Source of the DNA: an uncultured Armatimonadota bacterium
GTDB taxonomy: Bacteria > Armatimonadota > Fimbriimonadia > Fimbriimonadales > Fimbriimonadaceae
Assembly: GCA_903899015.1 (NCBI GenBank)
Contig: CAIUHP010000107.1
Span: 1-64,000, forward strand
Reading direction: 5' to 3'
DNA length: 64,000 nucleotides
Part shown: one piece after another, positions 17,713-26,692 of the stretch
Numbering within the stretch: position 1 is the first letter of the stretch
Layout: every line of letters starts with the position of its first letter
Notes under the pieces: generated by a model
Databases searched by the model: none
What the model was told of the DNA's origin: nothing
The model's input: only the letters and a program-made list of their open reading frames with translations
Program-made: the position numbers and the translations under genes

Positions 17713-18639
17713 ATGAGCAACGTAACCATCCCTAAGATCACAGCAGGTGGAATCGAATTAGAGACTAGTCCGGACCGATTTGGGTTTCTGCTTGACAGTA
17801 ATGACGCCATCGAGAATGTCGAAGAACTCCACGCCAGGATGGAGTGCGATGGATACCTGTATTTGCCAGGATTCTATGATCGAGAGCAGGTTAAGGAAGC
17901 TCGATTAGCCATTTGCGAGCTTCTCTCCCGACATGAATTGCTTGATCCGAACTTCCCAGTTGAGAGCGCAATCGCCCGTCAAGGGGAGGTGAATCAGATG
18001 CGGCCCGAGATTCCGAACGATCCTGTGTGCGGCAAGCTCATTCGCAACCTGATCTACGGGGAGAAGATCATGAATTTCTACACGAAATTCTTAGGCGGGG
18101 AAGCCACTCATTTTGATTTCACTTGGATGCGCACCATCGCACCTGGGATCGGTTCCTATCCTCATTGCGACGTTATCTTTATGGGGCGAGGATCGAAGAA
18201 TCTTTACACAACATGGACACCATTCGGAGACGTTCCGCTTGAGGTTGGTGGTCTCCTTCTGATCGAGGGCTCTCACAAAGACGAGGAGATTCGCCGGAAT
18301 TACTCTTCCATGGATATCGATACCGCATGCGTCAATCGCAACAATGAAAGTGAGGTTAAGGCAGCGGGCTATCCTTCCTACGGAGCAATCAGTCTTGATT
18401 TTAGAGCCACACGAGATCGAGTAGGTGGGCGGTTGCTTACGGCAAAAGAGTTTAAGATGGGCGACATGCTGATGTTCAACGTGTATCTCGTACACGGATC
18501 TCTCGACAACCAATCGAAGGAGATTCGGTTATCAACCGATAGCCGCTATCAGTTAGCCTCGGAACCTTTGGACGAGCGTTGGGTTGGTGAAAACCCACCC
18601 GGCCATGGTGGGAATTCGATTAAGGGCCTCATCTGTTAG
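17713..18639 (+). CDS. Phytanoyl-CoA dioxygenase (PhyH) family oxygenase
   Basis: A 308-residue protein of the Fe(II)/2-oxoglutarate oxygenase superfamily. The probable iron triad is His151-X-Asp153 (SYPHCDVIFM) and His261 (YLVHGSLDN), and Arg272 or Arg278 downstream (KEIRLSTDSRYQ) could bind 2-oxoglutarate. VGGLLLIEGSHK (about 178-189) is a typical PhyH core strand. It has no signal peptide, so it is cytosolic. It is followed 43 bases later by a GH127 gene on the same strand, suggesting a role linked to an arabinoside or other plant-derived compound. The actual substrate is unknown; many family members hydroxylate small molecules. Confidence 0.88.
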   Translation: MSNVTIPKITAGGIELETSPDRFGFLLDSNDAIENVEELHARMECDGYLYLPGFYDREQVKEARLAICELLSRHELLDPNFPVESAIARQGEVNQMRPEIPNDPVCGKLIRNLIYGEKIMNFYTKFLGGEATHFDFTWMRTIAPGIGSYPHCDVIFMGRGSKNLYTTWTPFGDVPLEVGGLLLIEGSHKDEEIRRNYSSMDIDTACVNRNNESEVKAAGYPSYGAISLDFRATRDRVGGRLLTAKEFKMGDMLMFNVYLVHGSLDNQSKEIRLSTDSRYQLASEPLDERWVGENPPGHGGNSIKGLIC

Positions 18640-18682
18640 GTTCATGTGATGCCACTGAAGGCAGTTTTTCGACCCCATTATC

Positions 18683-20941
18683 ATGTCTATTTCCCCCGCT
18701 ATTCGCGTTCAGCATTTCCCTCTTAGTGACGTTCATGTAACCGGCGGGCCCTTCACCCATGCGAATAAGATTTGTGCGGAATATCTTTTAGCAGTTGAAC
18801 CCGATCGACTGCTGCACAGTTTCCTGAAGCACTCCGGACTGGAACCCAAAGCACCGATCTACGAAGGCTGGGAGAACTTGGGGCTTGCCGGACACTCCCT
18901 TGGCCACTATCTCACCGCGTGTGCTCAAGAATATGCCGTGAATCAGGATCCTCGATTTAAAGAGAGGGTGGATTACATTGTCGGGGAACTTGTGGCTTGT
19001 CAGGCAAATCGACCAGATGGATATATTGCGGCGATGCCGGACGGAGACCGAGTTTGGAGCGAAATTAAGAACGGAGAAATCAGGAGCAAGGGGTTCGACC
19101 TGAACGGTCTTTGGGCGCCTTGGTACACCCATCATAAGGTCTTAGCTGGTCTAATCGACGCTTATCGCTTGACCGACAATCAACTTGCTCTGAAAGTGGC
19201 AGAGAAGTTTGCCGCCTGGGCAATCGAAACGACGAAGAACTTGACTCCCGACTTGTGGCAGAAGATGCTTGCATGTGAATACGGGGGGATGAACGACTCG
19301 CTTGCCGAACTCTACGCAATCACCCATGAAGCGAAGTATTTGGATTTGTCTCGACGATTCTACGACCACCTCGTCCTTGATCCTCTCGCAGACAAGCAAG
19401 ACTCGCTGCCCGGAAAACATTCCAACACCCAAATCCCGAAGGTAATTGGACTCGCCCGTTTGTATGAAATTGAAGGCTCAAACCGCGATAGGGACATCGC
19501 TCAATTTTTCTGGGACACCGTCGTCCACCACCATACCTACGCAATCGGTGGCAACAGTAACCACGAATCCCTGGGCCCTCCTGACAAACGCAGCGATAGG
19601 TTGAGCACCAACACCTGTGAGACTTGTAATACCTACAACATGCTCAAGCTCACGCGGCATCTGTTTGAATGGGAGCCAAGGGCCGAGTATTTCGACTTTT
19701 ACGAACGAGCGCATATCAACCATATTCTCGCGTCTCAAAACCCAGAATCGGGGATGATGAGTTACTTCGTTCCACTTTCGAGCGGGGCCCATCGAACCTA
19801 CAGCACTCCGTTTGATGATTGGACATGCTGTCACGGTTCTGGCATGGAGAACCACACGAAACACGGTGATAGCGTCTACTTCCATCAAGGAAGTCAAAAG
19901 CTATTTGTCAACTTGTTCGTGCCCACTGAGCTGAACTGGCGAGAAGCTGGGATTTCCTTGAAACAAGAGAGTGACTTCCCGTACGATGGACGCATCAAGT
20001 TGACCATTACGGATGGGGCAGACGCAGACTTTGAACTTGCCATTCGGCACCCAAGTTGGGCTACTGGGGAAATCAGCGCGGAAGTGAATGGCCAAGTTGC
20101 TGCGACGTCCTCAAAACCATCGAGCTACTTTTCAATCATCCGCACCTGGAAGGTTGGAGACGAGGTCACGTTTATATTGCCGATGGAGCTTTATACCGAA
20201 GCAATGCCCGATAATCCCAACCGAGTCGCCATACTCTACGGCCCTGTGGTCTTAGCGGCGGACCTCGGTCTTGAAAGCGATGCTCCAAGCCGAACACCGG
20301 TGTTGATTACGGATTCCAAGCCTATTTCGGATTGGCTCCGACCGGTGGCCGGGGAAAGTCTAGCCTTTTTGACGCATGGGGTCGGACGGCCATCAGACTT
20401 GAAGCTCCGACCTTTCTTTGAACTCTACCGTGAGCGGTACGCGGTCTATTTCGACCAATTTAAAGAGGAGGAATGGGCCCAACAAGAGGTTGCGTATCGG
20501 CTGGAAGAACAGCGTCAACTCGATTTGGAAGCGCGCACCGTTGACACCATGCGAATCGGAGAAATGCAGCCGGAACGCGATCATGATTTGCAGGCCGAGA
20601 AGAATGATCTAAGAGATTCTAACGGTCAAGCATTTCGAACTCCGCTCGAAGGGGGTTGGTTTGAATTCACGATGAAAGTGGATTCGAGCTGTCAAAACGA
20701 ACTCGTTATGACCTACTGGGGGAATGACCGAACAAAGCCAACGTTTGAGATACTGGTAAATGGTCAACATCTCGCGACGGAAACTTTGCCCAATCTCAAA
20801 CAGAATCAGTACTTCGATGAAACGCTTGCTCTTCCAATCGAGCAAACCCAAGGCAAAGACGATGTGAGGATACGCGTTCAGGCTCTTCCCGGACACGCAG
20901 CAGGGTCATTGTCGTTCGCAAGAATGGTTCGTGAGAGTTAA
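18683..20941 (+). CDS. Glycoside hydrolase family 127 (beta-L-arabinofuranosidase-like, DUF1680)
   Basis: A 752-residue protein with an (alpha/alpha)6 barrel followed by beta domains. Family motifs are GHSLGHYLTAC (70-80), a catalytic/zinc motif TCETCNTYNM with Cys312, Glu313 and Cys315, and WTCCHGSGMENH with Cys382 and Cys383. By comparison with Bifidobacterium HypBA1 these would be the Glu-Cys3 zinc site with a cysteine nucleophile. There is no signal peptide, so oligosaccharides would be cleaved in the cytoplasm. The C-terminal ~130 residues (from about 620) form an extra beta domain. It is the second gene of an operon with the PhyH oxygenase and ends at a hairpin. Confidence 0.92.
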   Translation: MSISPAIRVQHFPLSDVHVTGGPFTHANKICAEYLLAVEPDRLLHSFLKHSGLEPKAPIYEGWENLGLAGHSLGHYLTACAQEYAVNQDPRFKERVDYIVGELVACQANRPDGYIAAMPDGDRVWSEIKNGEIRSKGFDLNGLWAPWYTHHKVLAGLIDAYRLTDNQLALKVAEKFAAWAIETTKNLTPDLWQKMLACEYGGMNDSLAELYAITHEAKYLDLSRRFYDHLVLDPLADKQDSLPGKHSNTQIPKVIGLARLYEIEGSNRDRDIAQFFWDTVVHHHTYAIGGNSNHESLGPPDKRSDRLSTNTCETCNTYNMLKLTRHLFEWEPRAEYFDFYERAHINHILASQNPESGMMSYFVPLSSGAHRTYSTPFDDWTCCHGSGMENHTKHGDSVYFHQGSQKLFVNLFVPTELNWREAGISLKQESDFPYDGRIKLTITDGADADFELAIRHPSWATGEISAEVNGQVAATSSKPSSYFSIIRTWKVGDEVTFILPMELYTEAMPDNPNRVAILYGPVVLAADLGLESDAPSRTPVLITDSKPISDWLRPVAGESLAFLTHGVGRPSDLKLRPFFELYRERYAVYFDQFKEEEWAQQEVAYRLEEQRQLDLEARTVDTMRIGEMQPERDHDLQAEKNDLRDSNGQAFRTPLEGGWFEFTMKVDSSCQNELVMTYWGNDRTKPTFEILVNGQHLATETLPNLKQNQYFDETLALPIEQTQGKDDVRIRVQALPGHAAGSLSFARMVRES

Positions 20942-20948
20942 TCAGAAG

Positions 20949-20973
20949 GGACTCATGGGAATTCCATGAGTCC
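20949..20973. terminator. Hairpin terminator between convergent genes
   Basis: GGACTCATGG (20949-20958) and CCATGAGTCC (20964-20973) form a perfect 10-bp stem with a 5-base loop. It lies 8 bases after the GH127 stop and 18 bases from the stop of the convergent aldo/keto reductase gene, so it probably serves both. Confidence 0.6.
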
Positions 20974-20990
20974 ACCTCGTGCTCGTTTAA

Positions 20991-21992
20991 TTAGCGATTG
21001 ACGAACGACATGGAACCTTCGGGATATCGCATACCCGCCGCTGGTACCACGCTGGATAGCAAGGCGATCTCTTTTTCGGTGAGAGTTACCTCTGAGGATG
21101 CCGCGTTTTCTTCCAAGTACTTGAGCCTCTTGGTGCCTGGGATTGGAGTTAAATGCTCGCCCTGCGAAAGAACCCAAGCAAGTGCGATTTGAGCTGGCTT
21201 AGCCTCATGATCTGCTGCGATCTCGGTAACAATATCTACGATTTGTAGATTTTTCCTTAGGTTTTCCTCCTCAAATCGAGGGCTCATGCGTCTCCAGTCG
21301 TTATCTGCAAGGTCGTTCACGCTTTTGATCTGGCCCGTCAAAAAGCCCCGTCCGAGCGGAGAGTAGGGTACGAATGCGATGCCAAGCTCTTTACAGAGTG
21401 GAATGACATCATCGTGGTAGTCACGGGTCCAAAGGGAGAACTCGCTTTGGACCGCAGCGATTGGATGGACGGCATGCGCTCGTCGGATGGTTTCGACGGA
21501 TGCTTCACTGAGCCCAAGAGCTTTCACTTTGCCTGACTTCACCAATTCGGCCATCGCCCCAACCGTTTCTTCGATCGGCACGCGATCATCCACACGGTGC
21601 TGATAGTAAAGGTCGACGTAATCGACCTGTAGTCGACTTAGCGACAAGTCAATCGATTTTCGAACGTATTCGGGAGTTCCGTCAACGATCCAACCTGCTT
21701 GAGATGCCACCAGGTCTTGGTGCGAGGTAAGCGACCGATCATAGACATTGCCGAACTTGGTTGCAAGGAAGACTTGGTCCCGAACGGATTTCAGGGCATG
21801 AGACAGTAATTTCTCATTCTCTCCCGCTCCGTATAAGTCCGCTGTATCCCAGTGATTGACGCCAAGTTCCAGGGCCCGACTTAATACCTTGAGTGACTCT
21901 TCGTCGTCTGGTGACCCATAAGCCCAAGACATGCCCATGCATCCCAATCCAATTTCACCGACGAGTGAATTCGCTATCTTTCTCTGTTTCAA
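20991..21992 (-). CDS. Aldo/keto reductase (AKR, YajO/Tas-like class)
   Basis: A 333-residue NADPH-dependent reductase of the barrel type. The catalytic tetrad is visible: Asp49 (NHWDTADLYG), Tyr54, Lys79 (LATKFGN) and His132 (LYYQHRVDD). LGCMGMSWAYG at the N-terminus and PAQIALAWVLSQG near the C-terminus are typical of this class. The start is TTG, strongly supported by AGGAGG 6 bases upstream. It begins inside the 3' end of the MerR gene (38-base overlap in a different frame), so translation of the two is probably coupled and the reductase is a likely MerR target. It should reduce aldehydes or ketones in the cytoplasm; the inducer and substrate are unknown. Confidence 0.92.
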   Translation of the reverse strand: MKQRKIANSLVGEIGLGCMGMSWAYGSPDDEESLKVLSRALELGVNHWDTADLYGAGENEKLLSHALKSVRDQVFLATKFGNVYDRSLTSHQDLVASQAGWIVDGTPEYVRKSIDLSLSRLQVDYVDLYYQHRVDDRVPIEETVGAMAELVKSGKVKALGLSEASVETIRRAHAVHPIAAVQSEFSLWTRDYHDDVIPLCKELGIAFVPYSPLGRGFLTGQIKSVNDLADNDWRRMSPRFEEENLRKNLQIVDIVTEIAADHEAKPAQIALAWVLSQGEHLTPIPGTKRLKYLEENAASSEVTLTEKEIALLSSVVPAAGMRYPEGSMSFVNR

Positions 21993-22431
21993 TCGATTCC
22001 TCCTGATTTTTCATGAGCGTACAAAGTTGCCTCAATTCTCGTATGCAAGGGTCATCCCCATCGGTTGCCGACCATCCTTGTCGGTACAACCCGATTTTGT
22101 AGTCGAGAATTTTGAGATTCCGTTCAAGCTCACTGATGCGAGAACAGACTTCCTTTCGATAGTTGAAGAGCAGTTGACCGCGTTCGTGAGTCGTGTCCTT
22201 TCCCTGTCTCGCTAACTCGGCGTATTTCTTAACTTGTTGAATGGGCATCCCCATCGAACGTAGCCGAGTTAGGAAAAGCAGAAAGTCGATTTCGCGCTGA
22301 CTGTATCTTCTGTGCCCCCCGACGTTGCGAGACACCGGGACAAGTAGTCCCGCCTTTTCGTAATATCGAAGCGTATGCGGAGTGATGCCAATTTCATCCG
22401 CTGCCTCTTGAATCGTCCATTCACGCTCCAT
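21955..22431 (-). CDS. MerR-family transcriptional regulator
   Basis: A 158-residue protein. The N-terminal winged helix-turn-helix is clear (WTIQEAADEIGITPHTLRYYEK, residues 5-26 in two pieces; then GGHRRYSQREIDFLLFLTRL), followed by a dimerisation helix. The C-terminal part has a single Cys before helix end (EVCSRISELERNL) and another near the end (DPCIRELRQLC), which may sense thiol-reactive or carbonyl stress as in the AdhR/NmlR group; this is only suggestive. It overlaps the downstream reductase by 38 bases. A perfect 16-bp palindrome in its own promoter fits classic MerR control. Confidence 0.92.
   Translation of the reverse strand: MEREWTIQEAADEIGITPHTLRYYEKAGLLVPVSRNVGGHRRYSQREIDFLLFLTRLRSMGMPIQQVKKYAELARQGKDTTHERGQLLFNYRKEVCSRISELERNLKILDYKIGLYRQGWSATDGDDPCIRELRQLCTLMKNQEESIETEKDSEFTRR
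21999..22004 (-). promoter_or_regulatory. Strong ribosome-binding site fixing a TTG start
   Basis: On the minus strand AGGAGG precedes TTG at 21990-21992 by 6 bases. It lies inside the MerR coding sequence and decides the start of the aldo/keto reductase. Confidence 0.8.
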
Positions 22432-22439
22432 GACAATAG

Positions 22440-22469
22440 GTTACAGAGTTAGAGCGCGCTCTAAGTCAA
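22440..22469 (-). promoter_or_regulatory. MerR-type promoter with operator between -35 and -10
   Basis: On the minus strand a TTGACT -35 box (22464-22469) is followed by an 18-base spacer and TGTAAC (22440-22445) as a possible -10. The spacer contains the palindrome TTAGAGCGCGCTCTAA (22449-22464). A palindrome between the boxes is the hallmark of MerR-activated promoters. The -10 lies only 8 bases from the regulator's ATG, so the transcript may be leaderless. A longer spacer with a shifted -10 is also possible. Confidence 0.65.
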
Positions 22470-22501
22470 GGGGCAAGGAAAGTTTTTTTGAAAACGGATG
22501 G

Positions 22502-23473
22502 TTAATCGGTCCAGAGATCTTCCCAACCAGTGGCTCTTTCCCAAAGAAACACCTGTCCCTTGATAAGGCGACATCCTTTGTCGATGCCAGCAATGGCGAC
22601 CATATCATCTTGGGTGAGTTCCAAGGTGGTTGCGGCTCGGAAACTCTCGGCGTATTGAGAATGTTTGACTGAAAACGGAATGGGTACCTGGCCACGTTGG
22701 ACCGCCCAGCGAATACAAACGGCGGCTGGCGATGTTCCAAGACGTTCAGCAATGGAGAGGATCACTGGATCTTCTACGTCAACGGTATCTTCGGGCGTGC
22801 GATCACGCTCGGGGCGGCTCGGGGACCCGAGTGGTGAGTAACCAACCGGCACGATGCCTTTCGACCGAACGTATTCGAAAAGTTCCGGCTGTTGAAAGTG
22901 GGGATGCAGTTCCATCTCGTTGGCCGCCGGCATGATTTCAGCATCGCGCAGGACCTGCTCAAGCTTGCCAATTGTCATGTTCGAAGTCCCAATATGTTTC
23001 ACTAAGCCTCGTTGAACGAGGGACTCCAGTTGCCGCCAGGTCTTCATGTAGTTCTCATGGATATACGGCTTCGCATGAGGGTCTCGAGAGGAAACATCGA
23101 CTTTGGGGGCGTGGTAGTTTGGATAGGGCCAGTGGATTAAGTAGAGATCAAGATAGTCAAGTTTAAGATCCGTGAGGGACTTTTCAAATGCAGGAACAAC
23201 GTCAGATTCGGCATGGCAATTGTTCCAGAGCTTTGAAGTGATCCAAAGGTCCTCGCGGTCGATTCCGTTTTGGATGAGGTGTCGAATCGACGTTCCAACT
23301 TCTGCTTCATTTCCGTAGACTGCGGCGCAGTCAAAGTGACGATAGCCTACTTCGGCTGCATCAATAACCGCTGCTGCGACTTGGTCAGGAGTGTATTTAT
23401 CGGATCCGAATGTTCCGAGTCCAATCGCGGGCATTTTTGCCCCAGTGAAGAGTTCTTGATGTGGAACTGCCAT
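22502..23473 (-). CDS. Aldo/keto reductase (second type, AKR5-like)
   Basis: About 323 residues from the ATG chosen here (MAVPHQELFTGAKMPAIGLG), which aligns with the normal N-terminus of the family. An in-frame ATG at 23566 would add 31 hydrophobic, unrelated residues. Catalytic residues are in YRHFDCAAVYGNEAEVG (Asp, Tyr), WITSKLWNN (Lys) and LDLYLIHWPYPN (His). PIPFSVKHSQYAESFRAATT is the NADPH-binding region. It should reduce aldehydes or sugars with NADPH in the cytoplasm. It lies 70 bases beyond the MerR promoter region, on the same strand and upstream of it, so co-regulation is possible but not shown. Confidence 0.9.
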   Translation of the reverse strand: MAVPHQELFTGAKMPAIGLGTFGSDKYTPDQVAAAVIDAAEVGYRHFDCAAVYGNEAEVGTSIRHLIQNGIDREDLWITSKLWNNCHAESDVVPAFEKSLTDLKLDYLDLYLIHWPYPNYHAPKVDVSSRDPHAKPYIHENYMKTWRQLESLVQRGLVKHIGTSNMTIGKLEQVLRDAEIMPAANEMELHPHFQQPELFEYVRSKGIVPVGYSPLGSPSRPERDRTPEDTVDVEDPVILSIAERLGTSPAAVCIRWAVQRGQVPIPFSVKHSQYAESFRAATTLELTQDDMVAIAGIDKGCRLIKGQVFLWERATGWEDLWTD

Positions 23474-23584
23474 TTGTCTATTGTAGGCGAGCGAGGTTCC
23501 TTGCCGATAGGATTCATCCCTCATCAGTCTCACGACTAGAACAATGCGGATGACGAACGCTACCAACTTGGCGTCACAATCTCG

Positions 23585-24403
23585 ATGAAGGCCATGGAAC
23601 AGGAATTACCAGCGACCGTTACGTTCACTCCGATCGGATACGTGCGCACGACTAAGCGGTTAAAATTTGACGCCCCCCACCAACCTTCTCAAGACTCGAT
23701 TGAAACCAACCGCGTTGTCCTAAACCCCGGACATCAGTTTGAGCTTGCCCTTCAGGACCTTGACGGATTTGATCGGATCTGGCTTGTCTTTTGGTTCGAC
23801 AAAAACACAACTTGGCGTCCTCGAGCTTTACCTCCACGCGGACCAGCCAAACGTCGAGGCGTGTTCGCCACTCGGTCTCCCCATCGTCCGAATTCAATTG
23901 GACTTACCTGTGTTCAGCTCCTGTCAATCGACGGTCTGGAACTTACGGTGGGCCCGCTTGATCTCATTGATGGAACCCCGATCTTGGACATCAAGCCTTA
24001 CCTCTCCACCGTCGATTCCTTTCCAGAAAGCAGCTTAGGCTGGGTCGGAGAAGTTGAGGAATTACTCTCAAATTCGCCCCCATTCGATATCCAAATTTCA
24101 GATGTAGCCAACCGCCAGCTGGAGTGGTTACGAAGCCGTTGGAATATCGACTTTACCGAACGGGCATTTTCGATTCTTAGGATCGACCCGACTCCGCATC
24201 GAACTCGTCGTATCCTTCACATTGGAGAAGGGCTCTATCGAATGGCTTGCGGACCGTGGCGACTTTACTTTCGAGTGGAAGGACAAATTGTCACGATCGA
24301 ATCCATCAACAAGGGGTATGCCGATGAATCTCTCGTCATGGTTGGACGAGAGAAAATCACCGACAGAGAAGCTCAAATTGAATTTTCACAAACTCAATTT
24401 TAA
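23585..24403 (+). CDS. trmO: tRNA (N6-threonylcarbamoyladenosine(37)-N6)-methyltransferase TrmO
   Basis: A 272-residue protein with the TrmO/TsaA (UPF0066) fold. Key segments are FTPIGYVRTTKRLKFDAPHQP at the start (split motif ending in the conserved P-Q-region), FDRIWLVFWFD, and the family signature FATRSPHRPNSIGLT around residue 95-110. The last ~100 residues include the C-terminal helical domain seen in TrmO (FSILRIDPTPHRT, MACGPWRLYFRVEG). It methylates t6A at position 37 of tRNA using S-adenosylmethionine. A second ATG 9 bases in (23594) could be the start. It is divergent from the second aldo/keto reductase and ends 2 bases before the convergent protease gene's stop. Confidence 0.88.
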   Translation: MKAMEQELPATVTFTPIGYVRTTKRLKFDAPHQPSQDSIETNRVVLNPGHQFELALQDLDGFDRIWLVFWFDKNTTWRPRALPPRGPAKRRGVFATRSPHRPNSIGLTCVQLLSIDGLELTVGPLDLIDGTPILDIKPYLSTVDSFPESSLGWVGEVEELLSNSPPFDIQISDVANRQLEWLRSRWNIDFTERAFSILRIDPTPHRTRRILHIGEGLYRMACGPWRLYFRVEGQIVTIESINKGYADESLVMVGREKITDREAQIEFSQTQF

Positions 24404-24405
24404 GG

Positions 24406-26616
24406 TCACTTGGGCCAGTTCTTTGGCATCCAAGACGGCAAGCTAGAGACTGAATTCCTTGCATTTTCCGTCGTTGGGATACCCCAAGCCTGGAAGAATG
24501 GACCGAGGTTTTTGCCGACCAATCTCGAAAATCGGACCATAAACAGATCGCGTTTATCGATGTCAGACCGAGGCTCCTCAGATGGAGTCAAGTGCCAGTA
24601 ACCGCCGAAAAGCTTGCTGAACGGCTCCCAGCCAAATTGTTCTCGAAGCTGAGCGAAAAACGTGAGAGCAAGGAAAGGATTGGATGTCCAATCGGAGTAT
24701 TTCGCCCCGCCTTCGAGATACTTCGCGAGTCGCTTTTGAGCAGTAGCGGGTGCCATCGCTGGATGGGCATCCCCGTACGTACTTGGGGTCACTCCGTTCA
24801 GTTTCTCTGATCCGTAAAGCGAGAACAAGTTGTTCGTCACTTCACCGCAACCGTCCCAGGTCCAAGCCCCTTGCTGGAAGTTGTGCCCCATCTCATGGTA
24901 GAAACCCCACGTCCAGCTCTTGCCTCGCAGCTTCAACAGGCTGCACATTGTGTCCGCAACATCGATGTGAGTCATGATTGGGTACCCACTGTGCATGTAG
25001 CCTGCACTGATTTCGACGTCCGGACAATATTTCTCCAGGCGCGGATGATGGGGTGCCGCGTAAAACTTATAGCAATTCGCCATCATTTCGTCCCAATACG
25101 CCATGAGTGCTTCTCCATTCTTAGCCTTGCGGGCTGAGGAGATCGGCACAACTAATCCCACTAAGTTGCCTTGAAGCTCCGCCCAAGGGGCACCTGGCTT
25201 CGCAAGCATGTCGGCCCATTCTTTCTCCGAAGTCTTGCCGCGAATAAACAAGGGCGACATCACCGCATGACTCACGGAAATCTGAATTTTTCCGAGCGTG
25301 CATCGATAGGGTACTTCGATAAAGATGAGCCCCCCGAAAGGGTTCGCTACTTGAGTGTCTTCGAGTCGTATGGACTTATAAGTGCTAATGGCGGGAAACC
25401 GTGGCCACTTTTCTAAATCCCACAGAGTGTCGGTATGAGCGCCAATTCTGATGCCTAGCTCAGCTGAAGTGGCACTGTCAGGGACGGTCACGACAACGGT
25501 TTCACCAGGTGCGGCATAGAGTCCTGTGCTGTGCCAAGCCGGAATGGACGTGTCGATCGTTAGGGTCTTGTTGATCCGCGGAGCACTAGGTTCGACCGGT
25601 CCTGGGAAATTAGAGGATGACGGATCAGGCAAAGTTTCTCGTGGAGAAAGTTGTTTATATCGGTTTGCATCGATAACTGCCTTTAATCGTGAGAATGGCT
25701 TGTCGGTCGTGAGGGGATTCGTTACCGAAGGAATTCCATTGCCTGGCTCGTGAGAGGCAAGGTTCTTGATCTCGGTAGCGAGAGGAGAACTGTTAATCCC
25801 TTGATGCGAAAGCGTCCGTTGAACGGTAGAAGTTGCAGTGGCGATGTCCGATGTGTTCAATCCACCTTTCAGCAATCCGTCAATGGCACCGTCGGAAACG
25901 AGGAGCGGACTATCGGCTCCGTTCGGGGAATACTCTGCACCGACTTCGCCATCTTCAAAGGTGATACCGAAAGGTACGAGCATCCGATTGGCGGTTTGAT
26001 CTGCAAGCAGATCTTTACCGGGCTGAGTCACCAACCAACCCCAGCCGGGACCAGCGATCAAGAGCCCGTGACCTGCTTTGACGAACTTCATGACTGCAAT
26101 TTGGTCGGAGGAGTTGTTGTCGAGAGCCCCTTGAGTCATGCAGATGACGTCTAAATCAGAGAGGGTGGATCGAATGTTCTTGACGTTCACAATGCTCGGA
26201 ACCGCTCCTGCATCGCTGAGCGGCTTATTGAGGCCGGGTGTGTCAAGGAGTCCAATTCTCAAACCCGTAAGTGGCTTTCTCGAGAGCCAGGTCACAATGT
26301 TGGCAAGGAATCGTCCATTGCTGGGATTTTCCATCGAACGAGAGGAAAAGAATCCTTCGTGCCCTCCCGCAACTGCTCGACCGCTTTCGACTTTTGTCGC
26401 GACAAACAGCGGAGCAAGGGCTTTGCCCTGCTTGCCAGTGATCAATACAAAAGCATCGCCTGACGCATTGATTGGTCCAGGTGATGCGCCGGGAGCAACG
26501 AGGGAAGTCACTCCCCGAGTTAATACTGATCGGTCTTCAGCGTGACCATTCTGAAACCGACTTCCTCCCGCCGAAAGTGTCAAACACAAAAGAGAACCCA
26601 CAAATGAAACCGACAT
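24406..26616 (-). CDS. M60/enhancin-like metallopeptidase, secreted
   Basis: A 736-residue protein with a signal peptide (ends about residue 18). Residues about 50-240 resemble a GATase/ThuA-like domain (LITGKQGKALAPLFVATKVE, LDVICMTQGALD). The C-terminal half carries a gluzincin active site: HEMGH at 574-578 with the third ligand Glu592 (GCGEVTNN), the M60 pattern HExxHx(13)E. M60 peptidases cut glycosylated proteins such as mucins. It lies 76 bases after a sialate O-acetylesterase gene on the same strand, with a hairpin between. Together they fit degradation of glycosylated proteins in the environment. Confidence 0.85.
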   Translation of the reverse strand: MSVSFVGSLLCLTLSAGGSRFQNGHAEDRSVLTRGVTSLVAPGASPGPINASGDAFVLITGKQGKALAPLFVATKVESGRAVAGGHEGFFSSRSMENPSNGRFLANIVTWLSRKPLTGLRIGLLDTPGLNKPLSDAGAVPSIVNVKNIRSTLSDLDVICMTQGALDNNSSDQIAVMKFVKAGHGLLIAGPGWGWLVTQPGKDLLADQTANRMLVPFGITFEDGEVGAEYSPNGADSPLLVSDGAIDGLLKGGLNTSDIATATSTVQRTLSHQGINSSPLATEIKNLASHEPGNGIPSVTNPLTTDKPFSRLKAVIDANRYKQLSPRETLPDPSSSNFPGPVEPSAPRINKTLTIDTSIPAWHSTGLYAAPGETVVVTVPDSATSAELGIRIGAHTDTLWDLEKWPRFPAISTYKSIRLEDTQVANPFGGLIFIEVPYRCTLGKIQISVSHAVMSPLFIRGKTSEKEWADMLAKPGAPWAELQGNLVGLVVPISSARKAKNGEALMAYWDEMMANCYKFYAAPHHPRLEKYCPDVEISAGYMHSGYPIMTHIDVADTMCSLLKLRGKSWTWGFYHEMGHNFQQGAWTWDGCGEVTNNLFSLYGSEKLNGVTPSTYGDAHPAMAPATAQKRLAKYLEGGAKYSDWTSNPFLALTFFAQLREQFGWEPFSKLFGGYWHLTPSEEPRSDIDKRDLFMVRFSRLVGKNLGPFFQAWGIPTTENARNSVSSLPSWMPKNWPK

Positions 26617-26653
26617 TCTAGTGGGTTAGACGTAAGTTAGCCTAGATTTAGCA

Positions 26654-26680
26654 CGCGATGTCCTTGTCGAGGACATCGCG
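26654..26680 (-). terminator. Hairpin after the sialate O-acetylesterase gene
   Basis: CGCGATGTCC (26654-26663) and GGACATCGCG (26671-26680) form a perfect 10-bp stem with a 7-base loop. No U-tract follows on the minus strand, so it may only partly stop transcription into the M60 gene. Confidence 0.5.
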
Positions 26681-26692
26681 CTTGGAGCATGT

